Part shown: positions 48,635 to 57,159 of the stretch, in pieces
Numbering within the stretch: the stretch's first letter is position 1
Layout: every line of letters starts with the position of its first letter
Origin: JAKLIN01 sp049288015
GTDB lineage: Archaea; Nanobdellota; Nanobdellia; Pacearchaeales; GW2011-AR1
Length of the DNA stretch: 64,000 nt
Assembly (NCBI GenBank): GCA_049288015.1
Contig: JBAQGX010000004.1
Span: 21,485 to 85,484, forward strand
Reading direction: 5' to 3'
The notes under the pieces: generated by a model
What the model was told of the DNA's origin: nothing
The model's database searches: none
What the model saw: the letters and a program-made list of their open reading frames with translations, nothing else
Translations under genes and position numbers: made by a program

Positions 48635-48841
48635 ATGCATATCCTTCAATCAAAACATATTAGGCTCAACGAAAAAGAAGTTCAAGAATTACTCTCTAAA
48701 CTAAATGTTGCGAAGGCACAGTTACCAAAAATTCTTTCAACAGATCCGGTATTGTCAGAAGAATGCAGCGTCGGAGATGTGATAAAAATAGAAAGAAAAG
48801 ACGGGGATAAAACTGAAATTTATTTTAGAGTTGTAGTTTAA
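48635..48841 (+). CDS. rpoH: RNA polymerase subunit Rpo5 (RpoH)
   Basis: A 68-residue Rpo5, equivalent to the C-terminal domain of eukaryotic Rpb5. HILQSKHIRLNEKEVQELLSKL, AKAQLPKILSTDPVLSEE and VGDVIKIERKDGDKTEIYFRVVV match the family's HxLVPKH...LPKI..DP...GDVVKI pattern. ATG 48635 is taken as the start because homology begins there; TTG 48581 would add 18 residues with no family support. It begins the standard archaeal order rpo5-rpoB-rpoA. Confidence 0.88.
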   Translation: MHILQSKHIRLNEKEVQELLSKLNVAKAQLPKILSTDPVLSEECSVGDVIKIERKDGDKTEIYFRVVV

Positions 48842-48861
48842 TCAGACACTGTTAAATTAAA

Positions 48862-51800
48862 ATGGAAAAAAATAATCACCTAATCGTAAAGAGATATCTC
48901 CAAGATCATTCTCTAGTTGCATCTAATATAACCTCATTCAACGATTTCATTGAAGGAAGAATCCAAGATATTACCGAAGAGATTTCCAAGTCAATTGAAA
49001 AAGGAGAGTTTGATATTTCTTTAGGAAGAATAAGAGTAGGCAAGCCAAATATTATCGAAGCTGATGGAAGTTCTTCTTTGATTATGCCTTATGAAGCAAG
49101 AATCAGAAATTTAACTTATTCCGCTCCAGTATTTGTCGAGCTAACAGTAAAGCATGAAGATCAGGTTGATTCTGAAACTGTTGAAATCGGAAGAATTCCT
49201 GTAATGATAAAGAGCAGCATCTGCAATACAAACGGCCTATCAAAAGAAGACCTCATAAAAAATTATGAAGATCCAAACGACCCAGGCGGATATTTTATCA
49301 TAAATGGAAATGAAAGAGTTATGGTCATGGCCGAGGATTTGGCAGAGAATCAGCCTTTCATCGAAAATGACAAGAACGGAAATTTAACATTAAGATTATT
49401 TTCTTTAAGAGGAACATATAGAATTCCAATATTAATCTCAGAAGGTAAAGATGGCTTGATCAACACTTCATTCAGCAGATTCAGAGATATTCCCTCTGTT
49501 ATTTTATTAAAAGCACTTGGTCTTACAAAGGAATCTGACATAGCAAGATACATCGGAATTGAAACAGACAGCTTCATTGTTAATCTTTATGAGTTCGTTA
49601 ACATTGCAACAAAAGAAGACGCAATGATGTACATTGCAGAGAAAACAAATCTTCAAGGAACAAAAAAAGAGATACTAGATAGAGTGAAGCAAAGAATTGA
49701 TTCATTTTTATTCCCCCATATTGGACAAGACAAAGAAGACAGATTAAGAAAAGCTGTTACTCTCTGCAAATTGATAAAACAATTCTTGATTGCAAAATTA
49801 AATCCAAACTTGAGAACATACAAAGACCATTATGCAAACAAGAGAGTCAGACTTTCCGGAGATTTGCTTGCAAGCTTATTCAGAGTTAATCTTGGAATTT
49901 TAATAAGAGATATACAATATTCATTACAGAAATCAATGAAGAGGAAAAAGTTTTCTTCGCTAAAAGTTATTTCAAAATCAACATTATTCTCGCACAGAAT
50001 TGAATCTGCAATCGCAACAGGTAGCTGGGTTGGAGAGAGAAGCGGGATAACCCAGAATATGGATAAGACAAACTACCTTGCAATAATCTCACAGTTGCAG
50101 AGAGTTTCAAGTATGCTTCAGACAGAACAGGAGAATTTTGAGGCAAGAACATTAAATCCAACTCATTACGGAAGATTCTGCCCAATTGAAACTCCGGAAG
50201 GAACAGAAATAGGATTAAGAAAAAATCTTGCAATCTTAAGCAAAGTATCAACAAAAGTAGATTTGGATGAAAAGGAATTTATAAGAAATCTGGAAAAGGA
50301 AGGTTTGAGTATTGAAGAAACCGAAGGGACGGACGTATTTTTCAACGGAATATTCATAGGAAGCATAAGAAACAGAAAAGAATTTGTAAGCAATATAAGA
50401 GAAAAGAGAAGAGCTAAGGAACTTCCTCTTCAGATGAGTGTAAGGGATTATCCTGAATTCAAAGTTATATTAATATCAACAGAGCCTGGCAGGGTATTGA
50501 GACCGGTAATAATTGCAGATAATGGAGTATCAAGATTGAATGATGAACACTTAGTACAAGTTGAACAAGGAGATTTGAGCTGGGAAGACTTGATAGCTAA
50601 GGGAGTTATTGAATATCTTGATGCTGCGGAAGAAGAAAATGCTCTTATTGCATCTAAAAAAGAAGAACTAACACCTGAACACACTCATTTGGAAATTGAA
50701 GGAATAAGTGTACTTGGAGTTGTTACCAGTCTGCTTCCTTATGTAAATCATAATTCTTGTGCTAAATTAATCAAAGGAAGTAAAGGTTACAAGCAGGCTC
50801 TTGGATTATATGCCGCAAATTATCTTGCAAGAATTGATACTGATGTTTCCGTTCTTCAATATCCACAGAAACCAATTGTAAAGAGTTTCATCTATGATAC
50901 ACTTAATATTTATCCTGCAGGACAAAATTTGGTTGTTGCAGTAATGACTTATGATGGTTATAATATGGAAGATGCACTTGTCTTCAATAAGGGAAGTATA
51001 GATAGAGGAGTTGGAAGAAGCTTTTTCTTTAGACCTTACTCCGCAGTTGAAATGAATTATTCTGGTGGATTAAAAGATGAAATTGCAATTCCAGAGAAAG
51101 ATGCGTCTGGTTATAAGATAGAATCAAGTTATAGATTATTGGAAGGCGATGGAATAATTTATCCAGAAGCAGATGTAAATGAGAGAGATGTATTAATTGG
51201 AAAGATGTCTCCTCCAAAATTCTTATCGGAAGCAAGAGAAATCTCAGTTAAGACAAAGAAAGAATCATCAATATCTATGAGACAAGAAGAAAAGGGAATT
51301 GTCGAAGCTGTTTTTGTTACAGAAGATTCTGAAGGAAACAAGATAGTTCAAGTAAAGACAAGAGATCACAGAATACCAGAAATTGGAGATAAGTTTGCAG
51401 CTCCATCTGGTCAGAAAGGAGTTATCGGGGCAATTGTACCTGAAGATGATGTTCCATTCACCTCAAGAGGAATAAGACCAGATATAATCTTTAACCCCCA
51501 CGGACTTCCAAGCAGAATGACCGTTGGATATTTGTTAGAATTACTTGCAGGTAAGGTAGGATGCTTAAGAGGAGAAACTATTGATGGAAGCCCATTCTCT
51601 GGAGAAAGCAAGGCAGATCTTGAATCACAATTGAAAAAAATGGGATTCAGATTTGATGGAAAAGAAACAATGTATAATGGAATTACTGGAAAGAAGTTTG
51701 ATATCAAGATATTCGTTGGAGATTTATACTACTTAAAATTAAAGTACATGGTTGGAAACAAAATACACGCAAGAGCTTCCGGAAAGATTGCATTGCTTAC

Positions 51801-52116
51801 AAGACAACCAGTTGAAGGAAGATCCAAAGGAGGAGCATTAAGATTGGGAGAAATGGAACAGCAAGCACTTGTAGCTCACGGTGCATCACTATTATTGAAG
51901 GAAAGATACGACTCTGATAAGATCATTCTTAATATATGTACAAAGTGTGGCTCGATTGCAATTGAAGATAATATAAGAAATAAGATTGTCTGTCCAATTT
52001 GCGGAAGCGAAGAGGCAGAGCCTGTTGAAGTTTCATACGCATTCAAATTATTGCTTGAAGAGCTTCAAGGATTGCATATTCATACTAAATTTGGTCTTAA
52101 GAATAAATACGAATAA
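48862..52116 (+). CDS. rpoB: RNA polymerase subunit B (unsplit)
   Basis: A 1084-residue second-largest polymerase subunit in one piece, unlike methanogens and some others where it is split into B' and B''. Landmarks are YANKRVRLSGDLLASLFRVNLG, RVSSMLQTEQENFEARTLNPTHYGRFCPIETPEGTEIGL, VAVMTYDGYNMEDALVFNKGSIDRG, GDKFAAPSGQKGVIG, RMTVGYLLELLAGK, GGALRLGEMEQQALVAHGA and a C-terminal zinc ribbon CTKCGSIAIEDN...CPICG. The stop is 1 nt before the rpoA start. Confidence 0.97.
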   Translation: MEKNNHLIVKRYLQDHSLVASNITSFNDFIEGRIQDITEEISKSIEKGEFDISLGRIRVGKPNIIEADGSSSLIMPYEARIRNLTYSAPVFVELTVKHEDQVDSETVEIGRIPVMIKSSICNTNGLSKEDLIKNYEDPNDPGGYFIINGNERVMVMAEDLAENQPFIENDKNGNLTLRLFSLRGTYRIPILISEGKDGLINTSFSRFRDIPSVILLKALGLTKESDIARYIGIETDSFIVNLYEFVNIATKEDAMMYIAEKTNLQGTKKEILDRVKQRIDSFLFPHIGQDKEDRLRKAVTLCKLIKQFLIAKLNPNLRTYKDHYANKRVRLSGDLLASLFRVNLGILIRDIQYSLQKSMKRKKFSSLKVISKSTLFSHRIESAIATGSWVGERSGITQNMDKTNYLAIISQLQRVSSMLQTEQENFEARTLNPTHYGRFCPIETPEGTEIGLRKNLAILSKVSTKVDLDEKEFIRNLEKEGLSIEETEGTDVFFNGIFIGSIRNRKEFVSNIREKRRAKELPLQMSVRDYPEFKVILISTEPGRVLRPVIIADNGVSRLNDEHLVQVEQGDLSWEDLIAKGVIEYLDAAEEENALIASKKEELTPEHTHLEIEGISVLGVVTSLLPYVNHNSCAKLIKGSKGYKQALGLYAANYLARIDTDVSVLQYPQKPIVKSFIYDTLNIYPAGQNLVVAVMTYDGYNMEDALVFNKGSIDRGVGRSFFFRPYSAVEMNYSGGLKDEIAIPEKDASGYKIESSYRLLEGDGIIYPEADVNERDVLIGKMSPPKFLSEAREISVKTKKESSISMRQEEKGIVEAVFVTEDSEGNKIVQVKTRDHRIPEIGDKFAAPSGQKGVIGAIVPEDDVPFTSRGIRPDIIFNPHGLPSRMTVGYLLELLAGKVGCLRGETIDGSPFSGESKADLESQLKKMGFRFDGKETMYNGITGKKFDIKIFVGDLYYLKLKYMVGNKIHARASGKIALLTRQPVEGRSKGGALRLGEMEQQALVAHGASLLLKERYDSDKIILNICTKCGSIAIEDNIRNKIVCPICGSEEAEPVEVSYAFKLLLEELQGLHIHTKFGLKNKYE

Positions 52117-52117
52117 A

Positions 52118-55100
52118 ATGTATCCACAAATAATAAGAAAGAAAATCGGCGAAATAAAATTCACTTTATTTAGTCCGGACGAGATTAAAAAGATCTCAGC
52201 CGCAAAGATTGTGACACCAGAGCTTTATGATGTAGATGGTTACCCTGTTGATGGGGGATTAATGGATTTAAGGCTAGGTGCAATTGATCCTGGTGTAAGA
52301 TGTAGAACTTGCGGTGGAAGGTTGAAAGAATGTCTTGGACACCCTGGAAGAATTGAGCTTGCAAGACCAGTTGTTCATTTGAAATATGTTCCTTTGATTG
52401 AAATGGGATTAAGATGCTTCTGTAACAAATGCGGAAAGTTACTTCTTGATGAAAAGAATCTAAAGAAATATTCTCAAAGTGAAAGAGCTAAGAAAGCAAA
52501 GGATGTAAAAAAATGCCCTTACTGTGGAGCAGAGCATGAAAAAATAAAAGTAGACAAACCAACAAGTTTCTACATTGGAAAGAAAAGATTATTCCCTAAT
52601 GAAGTAAGAGAGCTTCTTGAAAATATTTCAAACGAAGAATTAAAGAAAATAGGAGTTGATCCTATAAGTGCAAGACCTGAGTGGGCAATATTAACATATC
52701 TTCTTGTTCCTCCTGTAACTGTACGTCCAAGTATTATTCTTGAAAGCGGAGAAAGAAGTGAAGATGATTTAACCCACAAATTATCAGATATAATAAGAGC
52801 AAACCAAAGACTATGGGAAAATCTTAACGCAGGTGCTCCCGAAGTTATTATAGAAGATCTTTGGGATTTACTACAATTCCATGTAACCACATTCTTCGAT
52901 AACACCGTTTCAAGAATACCCCCTGCTAGACATAGAAGCGGACAACCATTAAAAACAATAACAGAAAGAATCAAAGGAAAAGAAGGAAGAATAAGAAAGA
53001 ATCTAGCCGGAAAGAGAGTTAATTATTCTGCAAGAACAGTTGTATCTCCTGATCCTTATATTGAAATTAATGAAATCGGTGTTCCATATGAGATTGCAAA
53101 AGTAATAACTGTCTCCGAGACTGTTAACGACATAAATATCGATAACTTGAAGAAACTTATCTTGAAGGGAGAAGAGTATCCTGGTGCAAATTATGTTATT
53201 AGACCTGATGGAAAAAGAAAAAAGATTACAAATGAATTGAAAGAAGAGATAATCAGTGAAGTAATTTCAGGATATAAAGTTGAAAGACATTTACAAGATG
53301 GAGATGTTGTCTTGTTCAACAGACACCCAAGCCTTCATAAGGGAAGCCTTATGGCACATTTTGTAAGAGTACTTCCCGGAAGAACATTTAGAGTTCATCC
53401 TGCTGCAGTAACTCCATATAATGCAGACTTTGATGGAGATGAAATGAATATTCACTCTCCTCAGACAGAAGAAGCAAGAGCAGAAGCAAGAATTTTACTT
53501 GATATAAAAAAGAATCTGATTTCTCCAAAGAATAATACAAATTTGATCGGATGCACGGGTGATGCAATAACAGGCGGATATTTGCTTGGACTTGGAGAAT
53601 TCTCAAAAGATTTTGCAGATGATCTTCTTTACAAGTGTGGAATCCATAATAATCTTTCCGGAAAAAGAATTTCTGGAATGGACATATTCTCCCACGTTCT
53701 TCCTAAAGAGATAAATTTTGAAAATGAAGTTGTAAAAATCAAGGATGGAAAAGTTGTCAGCGGAATACTTAACAGAACAATTTTCAGCGATGAAGATGGA
53801 GACCTCGTAAAAGTTATTGATAGAGAGCTTGGAAGAGAAGTCATATTTGAGACACTAAAGAAAGCTTATGCTTTAGGTACAAGATATTTAACAAACAGAG
53901 GAATTACAATTTCAGTTGGAGATCTTGATGTATCAAAGAGAGTTCTTGAAGAAAAAGACAAGATTATCAAAAGTGCTGAGAAGAAAACAGAAGAAGTAAT
54001 TGAATCCTACAATAATAGAAGTCTTGAAATAATTCCAGGAAAGACAAGAGAAGAATCCAGAGAACTTAAGATACTTCAGATATTAAATGAGGTCAGATCC
54101 AAGATAAGTGAAGTTGTCAAGGAAGAGTTCCCAGAGGATAATCCAGTTTCATATATGATCAAATCAGGAAGCGGAGGAAATATTCTTAATATTACACAAA
54201 TGGCCTGCTCTGTCGGACAGCAGGATCTTGAAGGAAAAAGAATTGATATTGGATTCAATGATAGAACATTATCTTCTTTCAAAAAGGGAGATCTATCTCC
54301 AAAGGCAAGAGGATTCATCAATAGCTCCTTCATGGATGGGCTTAAGCCAGAAGAATTCTTCTTCCAAGCAATGACAGGAAGATCATCACTTATGGATACT
54401 GCATTAAGAACTCCCAAATCTGGATATTTATATAGAAGACTTGCAAGCGCATTGCAGGATTTAAGAGAGGAATATGATGGAACAGTAAGAAACAGTAACG
54501 GAAATATTATTCAATATGAATATGGAGGAGATGGATTGGATGTTTCAAAGCTTCATCTTAAAGACGGAAAATTAGAGCCAGGAGAAGCAATAGGAATAGT
54601 AACCGCACAATCATTCGGAGAACCTTCAACGCAAATGGTTTTGAGAACATTCCACTTCGCTGGAGTATCTGAAATGCAGGTTACACAAGGACTGCCAAGA
54701 TTAATTGAAATATTTGATGCAAGAAAGAAGCCAACATCTCCAAAGATGGAGATTTATTTGAACAAGGATTTCAACAATGAAAAAGATGCAAGAATCCTAG
54801 CTGAAAAAATAAAGGAAGTCAAGATTGAAGAGGTATCGGATGAAATAAAATTAAATTTCAGTGATAAAAAGATTGAAATTATTTTGAGTAAAGATAGATT
54901 GAAGCATGTACATACTTCTCTGGAAAAAGTTGCGGATAAACTTAAAGAACTTGGATACAAAGTAAAGGACAAGGAAGATTCAATTATTATCGACGCAATA
55001 GAATTAAATTTCAAAGAGATTTATCAGCTTAAGGAGAAACTTAAGAGAACAATAATCTCAGGAATAAAGAATGTTAGCCAGATATTAATTGTAAAGAGAG

Positions 55101-55582
55101 GAAAAGACTTTGTAATACTTACTCTCGGAACAAATTTGAAAGAAATAATAAAGTTGAAAGAAATTGATATCGAGAAATTGATTTCAAATGATCCTTATGA
55201 AATAGCAGACGTCTTCGGAATCGAAGCTGCAAGACAGCTGATAATGAACGAAATATATGAAGTTCTTAATAATCAGGGTCTTGATATAGATAAGAGACAT
55301 CTAAAGCTAGTAGCTGATGCAATGACAAATACCGGAGTTGTATCAGGAGTAACAAGAATGGGAATTATCTCACAGAAATCCTCAATCTTGGCAAGGGCAA
55401 CTTTCGAAACTCCTGTAAAGCAGTTCGTAAACGCAACAGTAAAAGGAAGCAAAGACAAACTTGCAAGCGTTGTTGAAAATATAATCCTTAATCAGCCAGT
55501 GCCGGTTGGTACAGGATTGCCTGGACTTTTTGTAAAAGTTTTGGGACCTTTAACAAAAGAATCTAAAAAGGAAAGCAAATAA
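52118..55582 (+). CDS. rpoA: RNA polymerase subunit A, A'-A'' fused
   Basis: A 1154-residue polymerase largest subunit as one chain covering both A' (N-terminal, about 1-800) and A'' (C-terminal, about 800-1154). The catalytic Mg site YNADFDGDEMNIH spans residues 434-446, with Asp437, Asp439 and Asp441. The zinc-binding CRTCGGRLKECLGHPGRI is near 65, and the bridge-helix and trigger-loop region is near 720-790. The A'' part includes EPGEAIGIVTAQSFGEPSTQMVLRTFHFAGVSEMQVTQGLPR. Most archaea encode A' and A'' separately; no stop or frameshift is present here. ATG 52118 is set by homology and by the 1-nt gap after rpoB. Confidence 0.96.
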   Translation: MYPQIIRKKIGEIKFTLFSPDEIKKISAAKIVTPELYDVDGYPVDGGLMDLRLGAIDPGVRCRTCGGRLKECLGHPGRIELARPVVHLKYVPLIEMGLRCFCNKCGKLLLDEKNLKKYSQSERAKKAKDVKKCPYCGAEHEKIKVDKPTSFYIGKKRLFPNEVRELLENISNEELKKIGVDPISARPEWAILTYLLVPPVTVRPSIILESGERSEDDLTHKLSDIIRANQRLWENLNAGAPEVIIEDLWDLLQFHVTTFFDNTVSRIPPARHRSGQPLKTITERIKGKEGRIRKNLAGKRVNYSARTVVSPDPYIEINEIGVPYEIAKVITVSETVNDINIDNLKKLILKGEEYPGANYVIRPDGKRKKITNELKEEIISEVISGYKVERHLQDGDVVLFNRHPSLHKGSLMAHFVRVLPGRTFRVHPAAVTPYNADFDGDEMNIHSPQTEEARAEARILLDIKKNLISPKNNTNLIGCTGDAITGGYLLGLGEFSKDFADDLLYKCGIHNNLSGKRISGMDIFSHVLPKEINFENEVVKIKDGKVVSGILNRTIFSDEDGDLVKVIDRELGREVIFETLKKAYALGTRYLTNRGITISVGDLDVSKRVLEEKDKIIKSAEKKTEEVIESYNNRSLEIIPGKTREESRELKILQILNEVRSKISEVVKEEFPEDNPVSYMIKSGSGGNILNITQMACSVGQQDLEGKRIDIGFNDRTLSSFKKGDLSPKARGFINSSFMDGLKPEEFFFQAMTGRSSLMDTALRTPKSGYLYRRLASALQDLREEYDGTVRNSNGNIIQYEYGGDGLDVSKLHLKDGKLEPGEAIGIVTAQSFGEPSTQMVLRTFHFAGVSEMQVTQGLPRLIEIFDARKKPTSPKMEIYLNKDFNNEKDARILAEKIKEVKIEEVSDEIKLNFSDKKIEIILSKDRLKHVHTSLEKVADKLKELGYKVKDKEDSIIIDAIELNFKEIYQLKEKLKRTIISGIKNVSQILIVKRGKDFVILTLGTNLKEIIKLKEIDIEKLISNDPYEIADVFGIEAARQLIMNEIYEVLNNQGLDIDKRHLKLVADAMTNTGVVSGVTRMGIISQKSSILARATFETPVKQFVNATVKGSKDKLASVVENIILNQPVPVGTGLPGLFVKVLGPLTKESKKESK

Positions 55583-55590
55583 CTCTTCTA

Positions 55591-56007
55591 ATGGAAAGTA
55601 CAATAAGCATGCAGGATATGAGACATCTTAATCTGTTCAAAGACATCACACAGATAAGCACAAGGTTCTGCTTTGAGTACAATGACACAATATTCTTCTG
55701 TGTTCCAAGGAATTTAGTTTCAAAAGCAATAGGGGAAGATGGAAAAAATTCAAAGCAATTAAGCAAAATAATAGGTAAAAAGATTAGAATAATAACATCT
55801 CCTGAAGGAATATCAGATGCTGAGAGATTTGTAAAACAGATAGTTGAGCCTGTTGAGTTCAAGAATCTTGAGATAAGAGATAACGAAATAATAATACATG
55901 CAGGATCAAAAAACAAGGCGGCCTTTATCGGAAGGGAAAAGAGAAGATATTTAGAAATGAAAAAAATATTAAAGGACTTCTTCGGCAAAGAGCTGAGAAT
56001 TTTGTAA
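55591..56007 (+). CDS. nusA: NusA-like transcription factor (archaeal)
   Basis: A 138-residue archaeal NusA homologue consisting of two KH-like domains without the S1 domain of bacterial NusA. TRFCFEYNDTIFFCVPRNLVSKAIGEDGKNSKQLSKIIGKKIRIIT carries the first GxxG-type loop (GEDG), and IHAGSKNKAAFIGREKRRYLEMKKILKDFFGKE the second (IGREKR). It follows rpoA by 8 nt and precedes uS12. L30e, usual between them in other archaea, is absent. It probably binds RNA during elongation. Confidence 0.9.
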   Translation: MESTISMQDMRHLNLFKDITQISTRFCFEYNDTIFFCVPRNLVSKAIGEDGKNSKQLSKIIGKKIRIITSPEGISDAERFVKQIVEPVEFKNLEIRDNEIIIHAGSKNKAAFIGREKRRYLEMKKILKDFFGKELRIL

Positions 56008-56053
56008 TAATGCTCAACACAATATTTTTAAACTATTTTTATCAACAATCAAT

Positions 56054-56476
56054 ATGGGTTTAAACAGCGCAAGAAAAATAATCAAGAACAGAAAGAAAGA
56101 TAGATGGCATAATAAGTTTTACAGAGCAAGAGCTTTGCATCTTTACCAAAAATCTGATCCTCTTGAAGGTACAAGTCAAGCAAAAGGAATTGTTCTTTCA
56201 AAGTTCCAAAAAGAAGCTAGACAGCCAAACTCAGCGATGAGAAAATGCTGCAGAGTTCAGCTTACAAAGAACGGAGTTGGTGTTGGAGTTTTCATTCCTG
56301 GAAATTTGGCACAGAGATTTATTGATGAACATGATGAAGTCATAATTGAAAGAATAGGTGGAAGAAGTGGTAGGCAGAAGGGAGATATTCCCGGAATCAG
56401 ATTCCAAGTCATTAAAGTAAATGATCAGCCTCTACAAAGATTGTGGCTCGGTAAGATTGAAAAGGGTAGAAGATAA
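56054..56476 (+). CDS. rps12: 30S ribosomal protein S12 (uS12)
   Basis: A 140-residue uS12, the decoding-centre protein. Characteristic segments are QPNSAMRKCCRVQLTKNGVGVGVFIPG and IIERIGGRSGRQKGDIPGIRFQVIKVN. The QPNSAMRK loop lies at the site where streptomycin resistance arises in bacteria. A TATA-like TATTTTTAAAC is upstream. It is followed by uS7, 1 nt after the stop. Confidence 0.97.
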   Translation: MGLNSARKIIKNRKKDRWHNKFYRARALHLYQKSDPLEGTSQAKGIVLSKFQKEARQPNSAMRKCCRVQLTKNGVGVGVFIPGNLAQRFIDEHDEVIIERIGGRSGRQKGDIPGIRFQVIKVNDQPLQRLWLGKIEKGRR

Positions 56477-56477
56477 A

Positions 56478-57092
56478 ATGGCAACAGAAAAAACTATCCC
56501 ACAATTCAAAATTTTTGATAAATATGACTTAAGTGGAATTGAAGTCAAGGATGTAGGATTAAAACCAGTAATTTCATTGGAGCCAAGACTAATTCTTAAA
56601 AATCAAGGAAGAAATGTTCAGAAGTTTGGCCAGACTAAAGTAAACATTGTTGAAAGATTAATGAATAGATTGGCTGTTGCAGGACATAGAGGAAAAAAAC
56701 ATAGAATAGCATTAGGTCATGCTACAGGGAAATATTCAAAATACATGAAAAAAATTCTTGAAGCTCTTGAATTGATTGAGAAAAAAACGAACAAGAACCC
56801 TATTGAAGTTTTAGTCAAAGCTATAGAAAATTCTGCTCCAAGAGATGAAATCACAGTAATTGAATACGGTGGAGCAAGATATCCTCAGTCAGTTGATGTT
56901 TCTCCATTAAGAAGAGTCAATCTTGCAGTAAGATGGCTTGTGCAAGGGGCATCTGATAAGGCATTCAATAAGAAGAAGACAATTATTCAAGGGTTGGCAG
57001 ATGAAATAATGCTTGCAGCAGATAACAATGGAGACAGTTTTGCTGTAAGAAAAAAGAATGAATCTGAGAAACAAGCTGATTCTGCGAGATAA
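56478..57092 (+). CDS. rps7: 30S ribosomal protein S7 (uS7)
   Basis: A 204-residue uS7, which organises the 3' major domain of 16S rRNA. KVNIVERLMNRLAVAGHRGKKHR, NPIEVLVKAIENSAPRDEITVIEYGGARYPQSVDVSPLRRVNLAVRWL and the closing IIQGLADEIMLAAD...RKKNESEKQADSAR are typical. ATG 56478 follows the uS12 stop by 1 nt; an earlier frame at 56421 lies inside uS12. The length is normal for archaea. Confidence 0.97.
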   Translation: MATEKTIPQFKIFDKYDLSGIEVKDVGLKPVISLEPRLILKNQGRNVQKFGQTKVNIVERLMNRLAVAGHRGKKHRIALGHATGKYSKYMKKILEALELIEKKTNKNPIEVLVKAIENSAPRDEITVIEYGGARYPQSVDVSPLRRVNLAVRWLVQGASDKAFNKKKTIIQGLADEIMLAADNNGDSFAVRKKNESEKQADSAR

Positions 57093-57159
57093 ATTCTTAC
57101 GAAAACATTTAAAAAAGAATTTTAATATAACTAATTATTCTCATTTTACACAATAAAAA

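Noticed and set aside
51986..52117. Longer N-terminus for RNA polymerase subunit A
   Set aside because: It lies in the rpoB coding region in another frame; homology begins at ATG 52118.
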